Assembly: GCA_030295235.1 (NCBI GenBank) | Contig: AP026130.1 | Location: 496,001 to 560,000 of the forward strand | Origin: Fistulifera solaris | Taxonomy: Eukaryota; Bacillariophyta; Bacillariophyceae; Naviculales; Stauroneidaceae | Direction: 5' to 3' | Length of the DNA: 64,000 bases | Shown here: piece after piece, positions 10,443-22,330 of the stretch | How the letters are laid out: every line of letters begins with the position of its first letter | How positions within the stretch are numbered: position 1 is the first letter of the stretch | Translations under genes and position numbers: made by a program | The notes under the pieces: generated by a model | Databases searched by the model: none | Seen by the model: only the letters and a program-made list of their open reading frames with translations | Told to the model about the DNA's origin: nothing

Positions 10443-10580
10443 ATAAGAACCTTACTTGAATGATAGAGAGTAAAGATGGAGGAATGCGAACAGTGAATAT
10501 AAAAGTTGTGTGTTCTCTTTAGTGACTTATGGATAATATGTGTACTTGGCAGCTCCAAGGGATAGTAAAAGAAAAACATC

Positions 10581-12043
10581 TCAGCGACTGGATGTTCGAT
10601 TGTCAGTGATGAGGGTGGCAGTTTCGTCGAATGAATACTGGGATGAGCCGTGATACGGTGACGATTGCTCTGGTGAGTCCCCATCTTCAGCCCCAGACCA
10701 CGACTGCTCTGAGCCCGAGCCGTACGAATCATCGTCTTCGTCGTCGCTGTTTTCAGGCGTCTCCTGGATGGTAGCCATTTCCGGTACGCCACTCAAAAGC
10801 GCCTTTCGCTTCTTTTTTTCTACGTCGTCGACGAGCGGTCTGACCAGTCGATGGGACAGTCTTGGCTGGACGCGTTCCAGGAGGTAAAGGCGGCAACAAA
10901 GTGTCACTGGACTGCGTGTTGTCTCCGGCGGTCGCTACTTCAAACGGATTTTTCGCTCCGACGGGCGTGAGAGTGCTCGCAGCCGTAGCGAGTGCAAGAA
11001 CTGCAGGATTTTGAAGCATTACCGAGTCAGTCTCGTTGCTACTATCCATCAGCATCGGTGCATCTGACCCGACCTCTTCCATCGAACCACTTTCAACGTC
11101 ATCAAATATCGAGTCGGCAGATAGAGTCGGCGATGGGTTTTCTTCATCTTCTGACTTTTCGGAAGAGTCCGTCTCGGCCAGCATAGGCTGGCTCTTGGTC
11201 GAAAGAGGCACTTGGCCATTTCGACTATCGAAGTCAGCGTTTTCCGAATCCACTTGCTGGCTGTTGAGTTCTGAAGAGTCCGACTGGCGCCTTCGTCGTG
11301 TGACGAATAAACCGACCGCTACAATCAAAGCCAAAGCGATCGGAATCATTAGAACGAGAGGCAGCATGCCAGATGAACTGTCGCTACTCTCAGGGTTCTC
11401 GGTTTCTCTGTCCTCATCTTCCGCTACAAGATTGTAAGGATTATCCGTACTTTTTCCCACGAAATAGGTTTGATAAATAGAGCCCACTAAGGCGTTTTGA
11501 GAGTCGAGCTCGACGCGTAAGTGGTACATCATGTAGTCTTCAATGACGCTTGCACTGGGTCCTGTGTAAAAGACGTCCATTTTACCACTCATCGCAAAAC
11601 ATATCAGGTTGTCCTCAAGGCTTTTAATGTATTGACACTCTCCTGTTAAATAGTGGTCATGAGGCAAACGTACAGAAGTATCTTTAAACGAAGAAGAAAA
11701 ATTACCTACCGACAGGATGAAGCGTATCTTTCTCTCCGCTGGTCAAGCCGACCACTTTATGAAGGCCCGATCCACCACTCTGAAGCCAGGGATCTTCCGA
11801 TTGCACCGACAAGTCACAGCTCCCAACTCCAGTAACTTCGTTCATACGCCGCAACATTCCGTATTCTACATCTGGTAAATCCTGCCATTGTACCTCTGGA
11901 AAAGGTTCTCCCGGGTCAGGCAAGGCAAACTCATAATCGAATTCCAACGAGAGCTTTTTGACGTCTTGGGAGCTGTCCTCGCACAAGACGCTATAAAGGC
12001 GGCCATCGCGGTATTCCTCCGCGGCGGGCAGCGATACCGACAT
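10581..12043 (-). CDS. Single-pass membrane protein of unknown function
   Basis: Two exons: 11710-12043 and 10581-11642, with a 67-bp intron. The N-terminal 190 or so residues are mixed and globular-looking, with Cys residues at CEDSS, GSCDL, GECQY and NLICF. A transmembrane helix follows (LPLVLMIPIALALIVAVGLFV) with an RRRR stop-transfer, then a long Ser/Asp/Glu-rich tail. This is type I-like topology, but no signal peptide is seen. The frame is open for about 12 codons above the ATG, so an upstream exon may supply one. The tail changes frame at the T7 run 10813-10819; one base fewer gives a 464-residue protein ending NRTSSR. No known domain recognised. Confidence 0.6.
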
Positions 12044-13184
12044 GCTATTGAACTCAAACGGGTTAATTGTCTTTCGATGAGATCACTTTTTCTTAAACTG
12101 TGTGATCAACAACACAAAAGAAGTTTCCGCGTCGTTATTGTGCAAGATTGATCAAATAATGCGAAACGAGACGTTGCGAAAGAGGAAAAACTCGGAGGAT
12201 CGACTTTGTGTGCAACGGCTTCGCGGCATTTCCCCATGTGACGAAACGCGTCGCATTTTATTTAGGGAATCTGAGTACATTAAACGATAGTGTCGCTTGG
12301 AATTCGCTAAACACGTCGATCATAACCTCTCGCCTATAGCACACAATGTATGGATCCACGCGAGCCGGCTCGAAACACAACGAATAACGCTCTATGGCGA
12401 ATATAGCCTATTTAGTACGTGGTCAGCTGGATTGCATTTCAACGTATCGTGTCTGGGCGATCCTGGATCAGTCCCACTAACTGTAAACATGGTCATAGTG
12501 TGCACCGCTAACAGATCTAACTCCGCCCCTTCCTGATTGATGCCAGGCTATTGCAGCTTTTGTTTGTTCTAATTTGTGTTTTAAATTAATACCAATTTAA
12601 TCAGTTGCAATAGGCAAGTCAATACCTATTTTCAAGTATCCAATACTTCGATGGAAATTGTTCGCAGCGGGTACCATATCTATGCCGCATTAGTTGCGTT
12701 CCCAGCTTATCTTTTATCGTCGTAAATAATAGCTATATCCCGAAGACAACATCTCTCTTACGAATTGTAAGATAAGGCATTTGCATTATCTAATGAATGT
12801 AGCACGTAGGAGCTTCCGGCCAAAGTCTCATATTTTCAGCTTTCTCTGCATTCGACTTACCGCTTTCATTGAGGATAGGATCCATAGCTAGGCTTCTGTC
12901 TTTTTTAGAAGTAAACCTTCTTTCCATGTCTCGAACTCTAGCTAGAGGTAAAAGGGCTTCGTTCCTTTTCGACGTAGAACGTAAAGGTTGATATGCAACA
13001 AGGATAGAGTTTTAGTGTGTGTGAATGAAGAAAATGGCGCTGCGAGCAAGCTGCGCGGCGAGCGCGGACGAGGTTTCACTTATTTTTTTTTTTCAAACAA
13101 AACAAGCGAACCATTTGCTCCTTGCGATGATCGATTCGGCACCTTACCTTTGCGCTTGACATTGATACAGCCTTTACATTCACC
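12044..13184. other. Largest ordinary intergenic region (1.1 kb), divergent
   Basis: It separates the membrane-protein gene from the D27-like gene. Only short open frames occur (12102-12290, 12297-12536, 12988-13188) with no recognisable motif or start context. There is an AT-rich part near 12560-12620 and a T11 tract near 13084. I saw no repeat termini or RNA gene. Confidence 0.4.
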
Positions 13185-14069
13185 ATGAGGGTTAAGCTCG
13201 TGCACTATTTATGTACGGTCATTCTGTGCGGCGCATCGAACGGGTTCCTCGTCGCTCATACGTCGCGTCTCAATAATCGAATCGAGTTGTCCGCCATTCG
13301 AGGGCCGCCGATGGAAACCAAACCCGACTACGATGCCATCGTTGGACCACTGGGTCGGGCGGTCGACAATTTATTTCTAGATTTGTTTCGTCAAAAGCTG
13401 GAAGAAAATGTTGGCTTTCAAACAAATGAAACTGGATATGCCGCCATCATAGATTTGACATCCAAGCTTAATGCCCGATATTCCGATCGAGAAGAGATTC
13501 GACGACGTGCGCAGAAAACATTAAGTGACTTGTTTCCTTCCTGGTTACCGGGCTCTTATGCAATTCTCTTTTCAAAGCCTTTCCCAAGGGTAAGCCTCTA
13601 GTAAGTGTTTTACTGATTTTTGGAGGAGCCGACTCACTTTCTCGTACTCCAGTTCTCCGCGAGAATGAACGCTTGGGCGACATGGTGGGCCGGAACGTGG
13701 TTGATGGGAGAATGTGAAATCAATGATATCACCGCGGATGGAAGAGAGCCCGGTCCAGCGCAAGGATTACTCGTCAAACGCTGTCGGTTTCTCGAAGAAG
13801 CCGGCTGTGCCTCCGTATGTGTCAACAGTTGCAAAATTCCTACGCAAAACTTTTTTCTGCAAGAAATGGGACTGCCGTTGACAATGGAACCAAACTATGA
13901 AACATTCGAATGTCAATTTTCGTTTGGGAAGACACCAACGCCCGAGACAGAATTGGATGCCGTGGGAACTCCCTGTCTCATGCGATGCCCTACAGCTGGT
14001 GCGCTCCGTGAATTTCATTCCAGATCACTGAATGATTCCGAAACAACGAGTCAATGTCATTTGATGTAG
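13185..14069 (+). CDS. DWARF27-like (DUF4033) carotenoid isomerase, plastid
   Basis: D27 enzymes are Fe-binding plastid proteins; the founder isomerises all-trans to 9-cis beta-carotene, the first step of strigolactone synthesis in plants. Exons 13185-13589 and 13653-14069 give 273 residues. The start is a signal peptide ending ASNG with Phe21 next, fitting plastid import. The C-terminal DUF4033 block is clear: CRFLEEAGCASVCVNSCKIP, QNFFLQEMGLPLTMEPNYE and FECQFSFGKTP, then a PCLMRCP cysteine pair. Earlier WLMGECEI is also typical. Diatoms are not known to make strigolactones, so the product is open. Intact frame. Confidence 0.85.
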
Positions 14070-14180
14070 CTTAGAAAAAAAAAGAAAATAATAATATAGA
14101 CTGATAGACTTCTATAGAATGAAGCCAAGGGCCGATATCATTCTCAAAAATTCTAATAATCTAATTGAATGTTTTGAAGA

Positions 14181-15393
14181 TCAATCCATGTCAAATGCAA
14201 GCTCTGCATCCGGATTCGAGTCATGAGAAGGCTGTAGCGGGTCGGTGAGCTGTGAATCGTGCGTATAGTTGATGTCGTTTGAATGCGGGTACGAAGCAAG
14301 TTGCAACGGTGGAACAGCCTCGCCCCTGAGATTCGAATGGTTTGCGTTCGGTCGCATAAGACTCGGGCTGTGCTCTGGATTGGGATCGGAAAGTGATCGG
14401 GGCAATAGAGTATTGTTACCAAGTTCGTCTGTAGGTAGCTTGTCGAGGTCAGCAAACGCCATTTTCAGTGCATGGGATGGTTGAACTGACGCGCCAGCAG
14501 TCCCACGAAACCCTGCTTGTAAAACTTCCAGACCAGTAAGTGAAGTAGAGAGCATATCAGAGGGTCTGTCTCTCGTAAAGTCTTCATCATAAAACGTGAC
14601 AGTTCGGTTCTTTGTTTGCTGTGTTGTGTCCTCCGCTGGTTGCATAGGACTGCTAATTGTGGAATTATCGGTTGACGCTTCCATGAGCGCGGATAATGAC
14701 GAAGGCTGATGGTTATCCTGAGACGAAGCGCTCTCTTTTCGTTTTAACCGTGACTGCATGATGCGTTCCCCTATCGACAACGATGCCGGTAGCGATTGCG
14801 ACATATTTTTACTTCTATAGCGGACTCGGTGTTCCAGCGCCCGAATATCACCGGTATTTCTATCTCGATAACTACTGGGACCATCCAGAAATATCCCCCG
14901 ACTGTTGGAATCTCGCAGTGAACCATACGACGTTCGATCTTCGGTCTCGCCCAGAGGATTTTTCTGCGGACGCCATAGCAGGCGGCAGCATTGCTGGGTA
15001 TTGTAAAGCCTGTTTGTTGTCACTATCTGATATAGCCGTAAGTCGAGGTGCTCGGAGAAGATGATTCGGTAAAGAAGAAGAGGTGTAAACGCTTCGCGAG
15101 TTCTCTGTAGCAATGCTAAGGGCATCTAGCTCTAAATGAATTGTATCAATATCATCGTCGTCATCGCCCAGCTCATCGTCACTCGATTCGGGATACGGGT
15201 CGTTATCATTTCTGACAATAGCAATCGGGTTGGATCGAATTCCGTTATTTTGTCGAAGCTGCGGCAAGGCAATAGGGCGACCGCCCAAAGACTGAGAAAT
15301 GGGAGCATGCATCGTCCACCTTTCCGGTGAATCATCGTCGGCCGCTCCTCCTTCTGCTTCGTTTACAAAATTGTGCGACGACATCGCTTTCAT
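14181..15393 (-). CDS. Hypothetical acidic, low-complexity protein
   Basis: About 403 residues and not recognised. The N-terminal part is acidic (SSDDELGDDDDDIDTIHLE). The middle and C-terminal parts are rich in Ser, Pro, Asn and Asp, with short basic patches such as RLKRKES. No membrane segment or signal peptide. The two halves are in different frames that meet at the T5 run 14959-14963; one base fewer gives a continuous protein through ENPLGETEDRTSYGSLRDSN. The start is the ATG at 15393 (MKAMSSHN). It probably contains long disordered regions; regulatory or scaffold roles would be guesses. Confidence 0.5.
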
Positions 15394-15867
15394 TACTATC
15401 TCGTCTGTCTCTATCAATAAGGCTCGACAACACCAAGGATAAATATACAAAAATGACAAAGGAACACCTTCATTGTGAGAGCACTGCGGCAAGAATGACA
15501 GTTGCCGCAGTTTTTATAATGCATTCGTATTACAGAGATTACAGTACGGTACCAGTACAGAGTACTGTACCACCTCGTTTTCGTTGGTGTGTCACTTTTA
15601 GTACACTTCACTGCACAATAGATCGACTCTATCGAAATCTTAAATATATTACGGAGTATAACAGTATTTGTAAAGCTGACAGTCGCATAGCGTATGAGAT
15701 CTATTTCTCATTAATTCATTCGTCTGTTTTCGACCGCATGAAAACACGCCCATTTTTCTCCTTTTTGTGAAAAATCTCCACGAAAAGCGCAACCATTTCA
15801 AATAAGCATGTCAATGAATTAAATGCTTTTTTCCTAATCCTTCACACAAAAGGGTACAAGAAAGAGC
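15394..15867. promoter_or_regulatory. Divergent intergenic region with TACGGAGTA site
   Basis: 474 bp between two divergent hypothetical genes. An exact TACGGAGTA lies at 15650-15658. A set of overlapping short palindromes (GGTACC, AGTACT, GTACAG) occurs at 15547-15570. No coding sequence seen. Confidence 0.35.
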
Positions 15868-16734
15868 ATGCAGTGGAAAAAGATCTCGTTTGGGTACTTA
15901 CTAGCCGGTGCTCTATGCCTGCAAGCAGCCGCAACATCTCGTCACATGCGGGCCGTCGAGTCACGAACTTTTCAAAGTCGACTGAATCATTTTCGAGGAG
16001 GAAGACTGAGTTCTTCTGATTTCGAAAGCCAGAAATCATCCGATTATTCACCCGAGTACTATCAAGATGTCGAACCGCCTACTCATGAAACAACTGTTCA
16101 AGATAATATTGACACGTGGAGAGCGCAACAACGACAACGTGCGGAAGCGACACAACATTCAATGCGTGATGATCAGGGGCGCGTAAAATTGCTGACATCC
16201 GTCGGAAAAGGTTCTCGTGCTCTTATTTTCTTTGTGTTGATGTTGCGTGATATACATCTCTATGAAGTAGCTGACGCCTCTCGCAAAGGTCTTGCCCGAT
16301 TACTGTGTGTGACACCTTTGATCGCTCTTTTTCTCTCCAACATGGTGGGTGCGTTTGCTTCGCTCGCAAGCCCAACTCATGCGACCAAGAAACGACTCAA
16401 GGCGATATTGAATCTTGACAAGGCTCTCGAGGTTGTTTTGATGGTATTTTATTTGTTACGGTTAACAATATTTCCTCCGGCGCACATCCCCCGAGAGACT
16501 TTCATTGCGAATATTTTCCACTCGGTGTTTTTCATCCTACAAGCCCAAACTTACACCCGTTTGTCTTGGGATGAAACGGCGGCTCCATCAATCAATAGTT
16601 ATGCCGTCCCAAACAACCAACTTCGGCAGTTTTCTGCTTCATCTTATAACACTTATGGCAATCAACCAGAGGCGCAAACGTTCCAGCCGACTCAACTCGG
16701 GAAAGAATCTTCGGAAACTTCAAACTATCCATAA
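15868..16734 (+). CDS. Hypothetical multi-pass membrane protein with presequence
   Basis: 288 residues with no recognised family. The first 24 residues form a signal peptide (FGYLLAGALCLQAAA). A polar region with many Gln and Arg residues follows. Then come about four hydrophobic segments: around SRALIFFVLMLRD, LLCVTPLIALFLSNMVGAF, ALEVVLMVFYLLRLTIF and IANIFHSVFFILQA. The C-terminal 60 residues are polar and disordered-looking. Location is an endomembrane or plastid membrane; the residues after the signal peptide do not show a clear Phe at +1. Intact single-exon frame. Confidence 0.6.
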   Translation: MQWKKISFGYLLAGALCLQAAATSRHMRAVESRTFQSRLNHFRGGRLSSSDFESQKSSDYSPEYYQDVEPPTHETTVQDNIDTWRAQQRQRAEATQHSMRDDQGRVKLLTSVGKGSRALIFFVLMLRDIHLYEVADASRKGLARLLCVTPLIALFLSNMVGAFASLASPTHATKKRLKAILNLDKALEVVLMVFYLLRLTIFPPAHIPRETFIANIFHSVFFILQAQTYTRLSWDETAAPSINSYAVPNNQLRQFSASSYNTYGNQPEAQTFQPTQLGKESSETSNYP

Positions 16735-16778
16735 AATGATAAAGGGCGATACATCAACTTTTTCTCATTTAAAAGGGT

Positions 16779-17063
16779 TTAATCCTCTTTAGTAGAATCG
16801 TCTGTTTCGTGTGTGGCTGTATGCACATGCACTCCATCGTTTTCTTCCAGTGAGTTGCAATCTTTGTGCAACCGCGATAGACCCGCTACAACCAGAAGTG
16901 ACAGAAGGGCTACAAATCGCGACAATGGCGGAAACGGATCCACAATAAACAAAAAGGCACACACCAGTAAAGTTCCCTTGGCCACATATTCAAAGGGCAC
17001 GTACGACAGTAATGCTAAACCTGCTGCCAACGGAACATGCCTTCCTCCTCCGAGGGTGCTCAT
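16779..17063 (-). CDS. Small hypothetical membrane protein
   Basis: 94 residues. Two to three hydrophobic segments fill residues 8-65 (LAAGLALLSYVPFEYVA, GTLLVCAFLFIVDPF and FVALLSLLVVAGL), followed by a polar His/Asp-rich tail. The compact hydrophobic layout and the clean ATG suggest a real gene, convergent with the preceding gene and divergent from the metallophosphoesterase. No family recognised. Confidence 0.5.
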   Translation of the reverse strand: MSTLGGGRHVPLAAGLALLSYVPFEYVAKGTLLVCAFLFIVDPFPPLSRFVALLSLLVVAGLSRLHKDCNSLEENDGVHVHTATHETDDSTKED

Positions 17064-17314
17064 GATAATATGACCCTTTTAATTACTCCGTACTCCGGAT
17101 TTTGATTAGAAAAGGAGTGGAAGACGAATGAAAAAAGCAACGTGTGCAACTAATAGTTTTCACATATGTACATTTTGTCACATAGTAGAAAAGTGCCCCT
17201 TTCCGCGAGACCGATGATCGGCGCGTTTCGGCGCGCACTTCTTCGGCCGAAGAATTTTTGTAAAGAGTAAAGAATAACAAAACAATAAACGAGACGAACG
17301 AGTCAAACATCAGT

Positions 17315-19163
17315 ATGTCACCAAGAACAACAACAGAATCAATTATCCCGCTCTTATTCTATGTTCTTCTTTTCGTACAAACCGTCGCTTCGTCTTTTGC
17401 CGTGGGGCGACATCAATGTCATTGTCGTGACCGATGTACATTCCTGGGTCGCCGGTCAGCGGCATTTGTTTTCACAAGCCGCCGATTATGGGGATGTGCT
17501 TTCCTTTTACGAACAACTGCCGCACGAAGAGCAAGATATATTCTTTGTTATGAATGGTGACTTCATGGACGGCACGGGTCTATCGACAATTCCCCCGACG
17601 CATTTATTGCCGATTCTGGAGCACATGCCGTGGGATGTGGTGAACATGGGGAATCATGAGTTGTATCATAGCGAAACCGTCGAGTACATGAAGACTTCGG
17701 GATTTATTGATCACTGGAAGGGGAACTATTTGACTTCCAATGTCGTATGGTCGTCCTCGGGAAAACCCATCGGAAATCGATACACGATCCTACACGCAGC
17801 CCACAATCGTGCGAAAATACTCACGTTCGGTTTTTTGTACAATTTTCAAGGAAACTGCAACACTACTCAAGTTATTCTGGTACAGGACGCTGTAAAGGAG
17901 GATTGGTTTCGTTCGGTGCTGCGACACGAAGACTACGATGCTATTCTTGTTTTGGCTCATATGGATTACGAAGATGAACTCGTGTCGGTGGTTCATCAGG
18001 CAATTCGAAATATTGTCGGTCCCAGCATGCCGATTCAGTTTATCAACGGCCATTCTCATCGTCGTGGTTCCGCTCAACTCGATAATAGCAGTGCAGCCAT
18101 GGAAGCCGGGCACTTTCTGGATACGGTCGGATTTGTGAGTTTCCCCGTAAAACAAACGGTACTATCTTCCGATGCCACCTTGTCGCTCTTTCAAAATACA
18201 TTCGTCGATGCGGCTGTACCCGACTTGGCGCAAGCCTTGGAGCAAACGTCGCTTCCTAGTACCGACGCGGGTGAAGCTCTTTCCTCGCTCATTCGTCAAA
18301 CAAGGGATTCGCTACGACTCGAGCAACCGGTCGGTTGTGCTCCCCAGACATTTCGGCTGGGTCTGTCATTGGATGACCCCAATTCGCTGTGGGGACTTTA
18401 CATGGACCATGTTGTAAAAATGGAGCTCTTACGGCAGAATGAATCCTTGGTGTACATACAAGGCACAGGCTTGTTACGCTATGATTTATATGCAGGGCCC
18501 ATTACAGTCGATGACATAATAGCAGTGACCCCATTTAACGATTCGATCTACAGTGTCGTCGAAAATGTGGACGGTGAGATTCTAAGGACGATTTTGCAAG
18601 CCTTGGAGAACTCTTCTTCAGCAGTCGGGACTGCCTTGCCTCCATTTGTCAGCACTTTGTCCTCCTACGACGTCGTTGCGACAAATCGATACAAACTACT
18701 CAGTTCGGACTACGACGCGCCTCGAATATGCCGGTTGATTTCTTTGATAGTACCTGAAATCAAGTCATCTTGTCGCCCTTCTCTCTATTTATATACGCCA
18801 ACGGATGCTTTGATGATTGACTTATGGATTGCTTATATCCAGTCTCAATGGAGTTGCGAGTGGCATCAAGACGAAGAAGCGCCAAGTGCCGTCTTTTTCC
18901 TTGCCATGCTCGTTCTCTTTGCCGCATTCGCGTTCTTATTTTATCACTTTTTCGCCCCTAGAACCGTTCGAACCAAAGGGTTTACCCCACGTGAGACGTT
19001 AGATGACGAAAGAACGCCAATAATCCGGAACCGATACTCAGGATCATCGTGTGACCAAGACCAACGGAGTGATAATACTAGTGGACATAAGAAAGCGGCG
19101 TCCCTCATGTTACCACAACATGTGTTGGTGTCCGTTTTTGAAAAAGACTCAACTGTAATTTAA
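17315..19163 (+). CDS. Secreted/vacuolar metallophosphoesterase with 5'-nucleotidase-type C domain (YHR202W-like)
   Basis: About 615 residues. A signal peptide (IIPLLFYVLLFVQTVASS) leads directly into the catalytic domain. All calcineurin-type metal motifs are present: TDVHSW (D-x-H), NGDFMDG (GDxxD), NMGNHELYH (GNHE), LAHMDY and INGHSHRRG (GHxH). A C-terminal domain of the 5'-nucleotidase class follows, then a transmembrane helix near residue 530 (FFLAMLVLFAAFAFLFY) and a polar tail. Architecture resembles yeast YHR202W, a vacuolar protein. The signal peptide is one frame away from the body; one T fewer in the T4 run 17395-17398 joins them. Substrate is unknown. Confidence 0.8.
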
Positions 19164-19477
19164 TTACGTATCTGTAAAATATTTTGCGATATTGTTTGTT
19201 AAGTATGTCAATGGAGTCCGCAACCTTTTGGTGGGCCTAGTTTTCTCAAAGAGTAAGGTTATGATTTAGTGGAATGCGTCTTCACATCGCACAGGGTTTA
19301 AAAATTGTATCCCGCAACCCCTGAAGAGAAGCGAGTCCTGGTTGAAGTTCACGAGGATGATGCTTGATGACGATGGGGCGATGAAAGTGTTTGCAATGGC
19401 AAGCAAATAATAATTCAAAACACAACCAGTAATCCAAAATATTCTACATCTTTCTTTGATCGAGATACAAAGCAAAA
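19164..19477. other. Gene-free stretch, 314 bp
   Basis: Metallophosphoesterase 3' region and promoter of the STI1-like gene. No motif, repeat or coding sequence recognised. Confidence 0.35.
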
Positions 19478-19950
19478 ATGGCGATGAATAATCTAATGCT
19501 AGCGCAAATGATGAAGGATATGCAGGTAAATGATGAATGTCGACGAGTTACAGGATGTTAATGGGGTCCAGTCTATACTCAATCCGTTTCTTTTTCTCAC
19601 GCAAGGATCCTGAAATGATGCGAGAAGCTCAGAAGTTGATGCAGGATCCCGCTTTCCAGGCCCACATGAAAAAGATGATGCAGTCGGCAGGCTTCCAGCA
19701 AGCGATGGCTCAGACGAAGCAAAGTCTGCAAGATCCGGAAAAAGCCAAAGAATTGGAAGAAAAGGCCAAGAAAGCTTTGGAGGAAGGAAATAAGGAATTA
19801 GAGAAAAATCGAACAAGTGCGAAAAGAACTGGCGGAAAAGCAGTCGGAAGGAGAGGATAAGGATAAAGAAGATGAGGCTGAGGACAAAAGAAAGCAGCCG
19901 TCGAGGAGCAGGAAGATATCCCTGATATTCCGTCACTCAACCTCAACTAA
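19478..19950 (+). CDS. Small STI1-like helical protein
   Basis: Two exons, 19478-19525 and 19606-19950, separated by an 80-bp GT-AG intron; about 130 residues. The central DPEMMREAQKLMQDPAFQAH and KMMQSAGFQQAMAQ helices with repeated Asp-Pro (DP) caps look like an STI1/HOP domain, which binds hydrophobic segments in co-chaperones. A highly charged coiled-coil (KAKELEEKAKKALEEGNKEL and on) and an acidic tail EEQEDIPDIPSLNLN follow. No signal peptide. The given sequence needs one A fewer at 19804-19808 and one more at 19886-19889 to read through; otherwise the frame stops at 19860. Confidence 0.6.
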
Positions 19951-19992
19951 CGCTTTCAATTTACGCAACACATCAATAACAAGAGGAAACTT

Positions 19993-20013
19993 TGTGTGTG
20001 TGTGTGTGTGTGT
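19993..20013. repeat. (TG)n microsatellite
   Basis: Uninterrupted TG dinucleotide run of about ten units in the 3' region of the STI1-like gene. Confidence 0.9.
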
Positions 20014-20205
20014 ACGTTCTAATAATTTATTGTTCGACTGTCAGTAGCTCTGTGGACTTTGTGGTAGAATAACTCTCAAGTCGTTTTGTGATCTTTCACC
20101 CATACGTCAACGCCATCTCGCAGACGTTTCAGAATTGTTTCTTCACTAATTTCCTTGATGACAGTATCATCAGCGTAATTGCATCGTTTCGCTCGAACTC
20201 GCAGT

Positions 20206-21886
20206 TTATTCTCTCGGGTAATTTCGACCATTACTTGTATGCCGCCCTCCTTTGTTTGCGTGCGACGTGGTGCAGTCGATGATTTCTCCGTTCCGCGTTG
20301 CTTCTCCTCCCTCGCGACTCACGTAGTTCTTTCCCGTCGAAGTTGGCAAGAATAGAAGTTGCACCCCTTGCGAATGTTGAATGCCGGACTTTGAAATGGG
20401 GTCGACTACAGGTACAGCTCGAATTGGGGTCGTCAATCCTTTTCCCGATTCGGCGAGCAGCTCAGCCCATTCTCGGATATATTCTACCAAAGATGCATAA
20501 TTTTTCGTTACTTCTGTTTCTGCCAGCTCCTGTCGCCAAAGTTCGGGGCCGTCCAACTTTAAGAAGAAGTCATCGAGCAAATCGTTTAGCTCCTCTTCGT
20601 TCCGTGTAACGGGCAACTTCCCCTACACATGACAATGTTGCATTTCTGGCAGCAGGTTGATACCCAATAGCTTGCGTCAAAATGGTGATGGCTGTATCGG
20701 GATCCGTTGATCCATCTACTACGTCACCGGGTTCGAATGCGAAGGCATCCTTTGATTCCTTCAGTTCGCCGAATTTGCACACAGTGTAATCCATCGCCGG
20801 TTCTACCACTCGGTTCCGTACGGTGTTGATGATAGCTTCTTCGATCTGTCGACGTTTATCAAGCTTCGCACCCATCATATTTTGCATTGTGTAAGGCATC
20901 TTATTTGTCCGCTCGGTTCCCACGGTTGATACTGCAATCAGCTGACTTGGTGGCGAGCCGAGCGAGCCATTTGGTTGCAACGTCTTCCGTAAAAGCCGGT
21001 CAAAAGCATTGTAAAGAGCCGATTTGTCACTCCAGCTCGTACAGAATACCACGACGCAAGCCGCATTATCAGCTCCAATAGGCATGGTAGCAGTGGGCTT
21101 ATAAACATCCACATTCAAGCCAGGAAGCATCTTTTTCAATGAATCGGTTAAATCAGGAACCAGCCGTTTCGCGTAAGGATCCGAACTGGTGTCCGCCAAG
21201 ATCAAAACTCGCTGTTGAGATCGATCGGTTGCTACAGGAGAGTCTTTCTCCGATGCTGCACTCATTCGGTTCTTTTCCTCTTGTTGAGCTTGATCGACGC
21301 TGCCGATCAACGAAGACGACGACAAGCCGACTGTAGCTCCACGAATCGTCCCCCATGCACCCCAATCCAGTCCACGACCACCTTCCATAGAGCGATCCGC
21401 TGCAGCAGCTAATTTCGTCGACTGTCGTTGACTTTCCGTCTCTTTCAAAAAGGCAGCCGTAAGAGTATCGATTTTTTCGAGCAATTTCGTCGATTCACGT
21501 TTCGCGTTCAATTCCGATTGCACTGCCATGGTTTCTCGCTTCTTGGCGAATTCGGCATTCATGCGAGCACGCAGAGTCTCGATTTCATCGATCCCTTCCG
21601 CAATCGCGTCATTAATCACTTCAGCGGCGGCGGCCTTGAGTTCGTTCGCTTCTTGTTCCGTCAAGGGCTCCAACATACTGCCCAAGTCAATACCAAGTTT
21701 CTTGCGATTTTCGCTGGGAGTATCTCCGAGATTGAAAAAGAAAGGTATTTGTTTGTCTTCATCGTCGTCCTGTTTGGCGAATAACGAGACGGCGTGAATC
21801 GTTCGCGTGTCGGTCGGTGGAAGCCAGCCGTGAACCACGCGTGACGACACTATTGCGCAAATAATGCCCCCAACTTGAAAGCGCAT
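20206..21886 (-). CDS. DUF1995-domain plastid protein
   Basis: About 559 residues. The start is a signal peptide (GGIICAIVSSRVVHG) with Trp21 at +1, acceptable for diatom plastid import. A helical region of about 130 residues with EFAKKRETMAVQSELNAKRE follows. The C-terminal part has DUF1995 features: strands such as RVLILADTSSDPYAKRL and AACVVVFCTSW, and the closing block EEELNDLLDDFFLKLDGPEL. DUF1995 proteins occur in cyanobacteria and plastids, and some plant members are photosystem assembly or regulatory factors. The last 135 residues are one frame away; one base fewer in the C4 run 20620-20623 restores VGKLPVTRNEEE. Confidence 0.75.
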
Positions 21887-22330
21887 TCTTCAGCTTCTAT
21901 TACCAGGTTTTTCAGCAGAATGGGCGAGTCGCCAGCCTTCTAGTTCGAAGTACTGTACACGCAGTTTATTGCAAACGCATGATAATGAGAATGAGAACAC
22001 AAAGTCAAGAATGCGTCGCGAAGAGAAAGATACGCGGAAGAATGTTCCACGTACGTTAAGGCTAAGGATCTCGACGCATGCAGTTTCGAAGATCCGAAAC
22101 TCAGTCACGCAGAGACTCCAAGAAAGGTAAGAATCGGAGCCCCAACGGACAAACATTTACTCAACGGCTCATAGTATACTGCGATCCGGGACTAGTAAAT
22201 TTTTGTTTTGAGTTTTGACAGCTGCTCGGCTCGAGATCATCGCAAATGCAATCCATCGCATTCATTACTTTCATTAACCTAACTTCTTACCAGTAATCTC
22301 TTCTCGTTACCGTTGCAGTCAGGCGAAATA
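21887..22330. promoter_or_regulatory. Divergent intergenic region, DUF1995 / DUF4239
   Basis: 444 bp between two divergent genes that both carry plastid-type presequences, so a shared light- or plastid-responsive promoter is possible. No specific element recognised. Confidence 0.3.
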
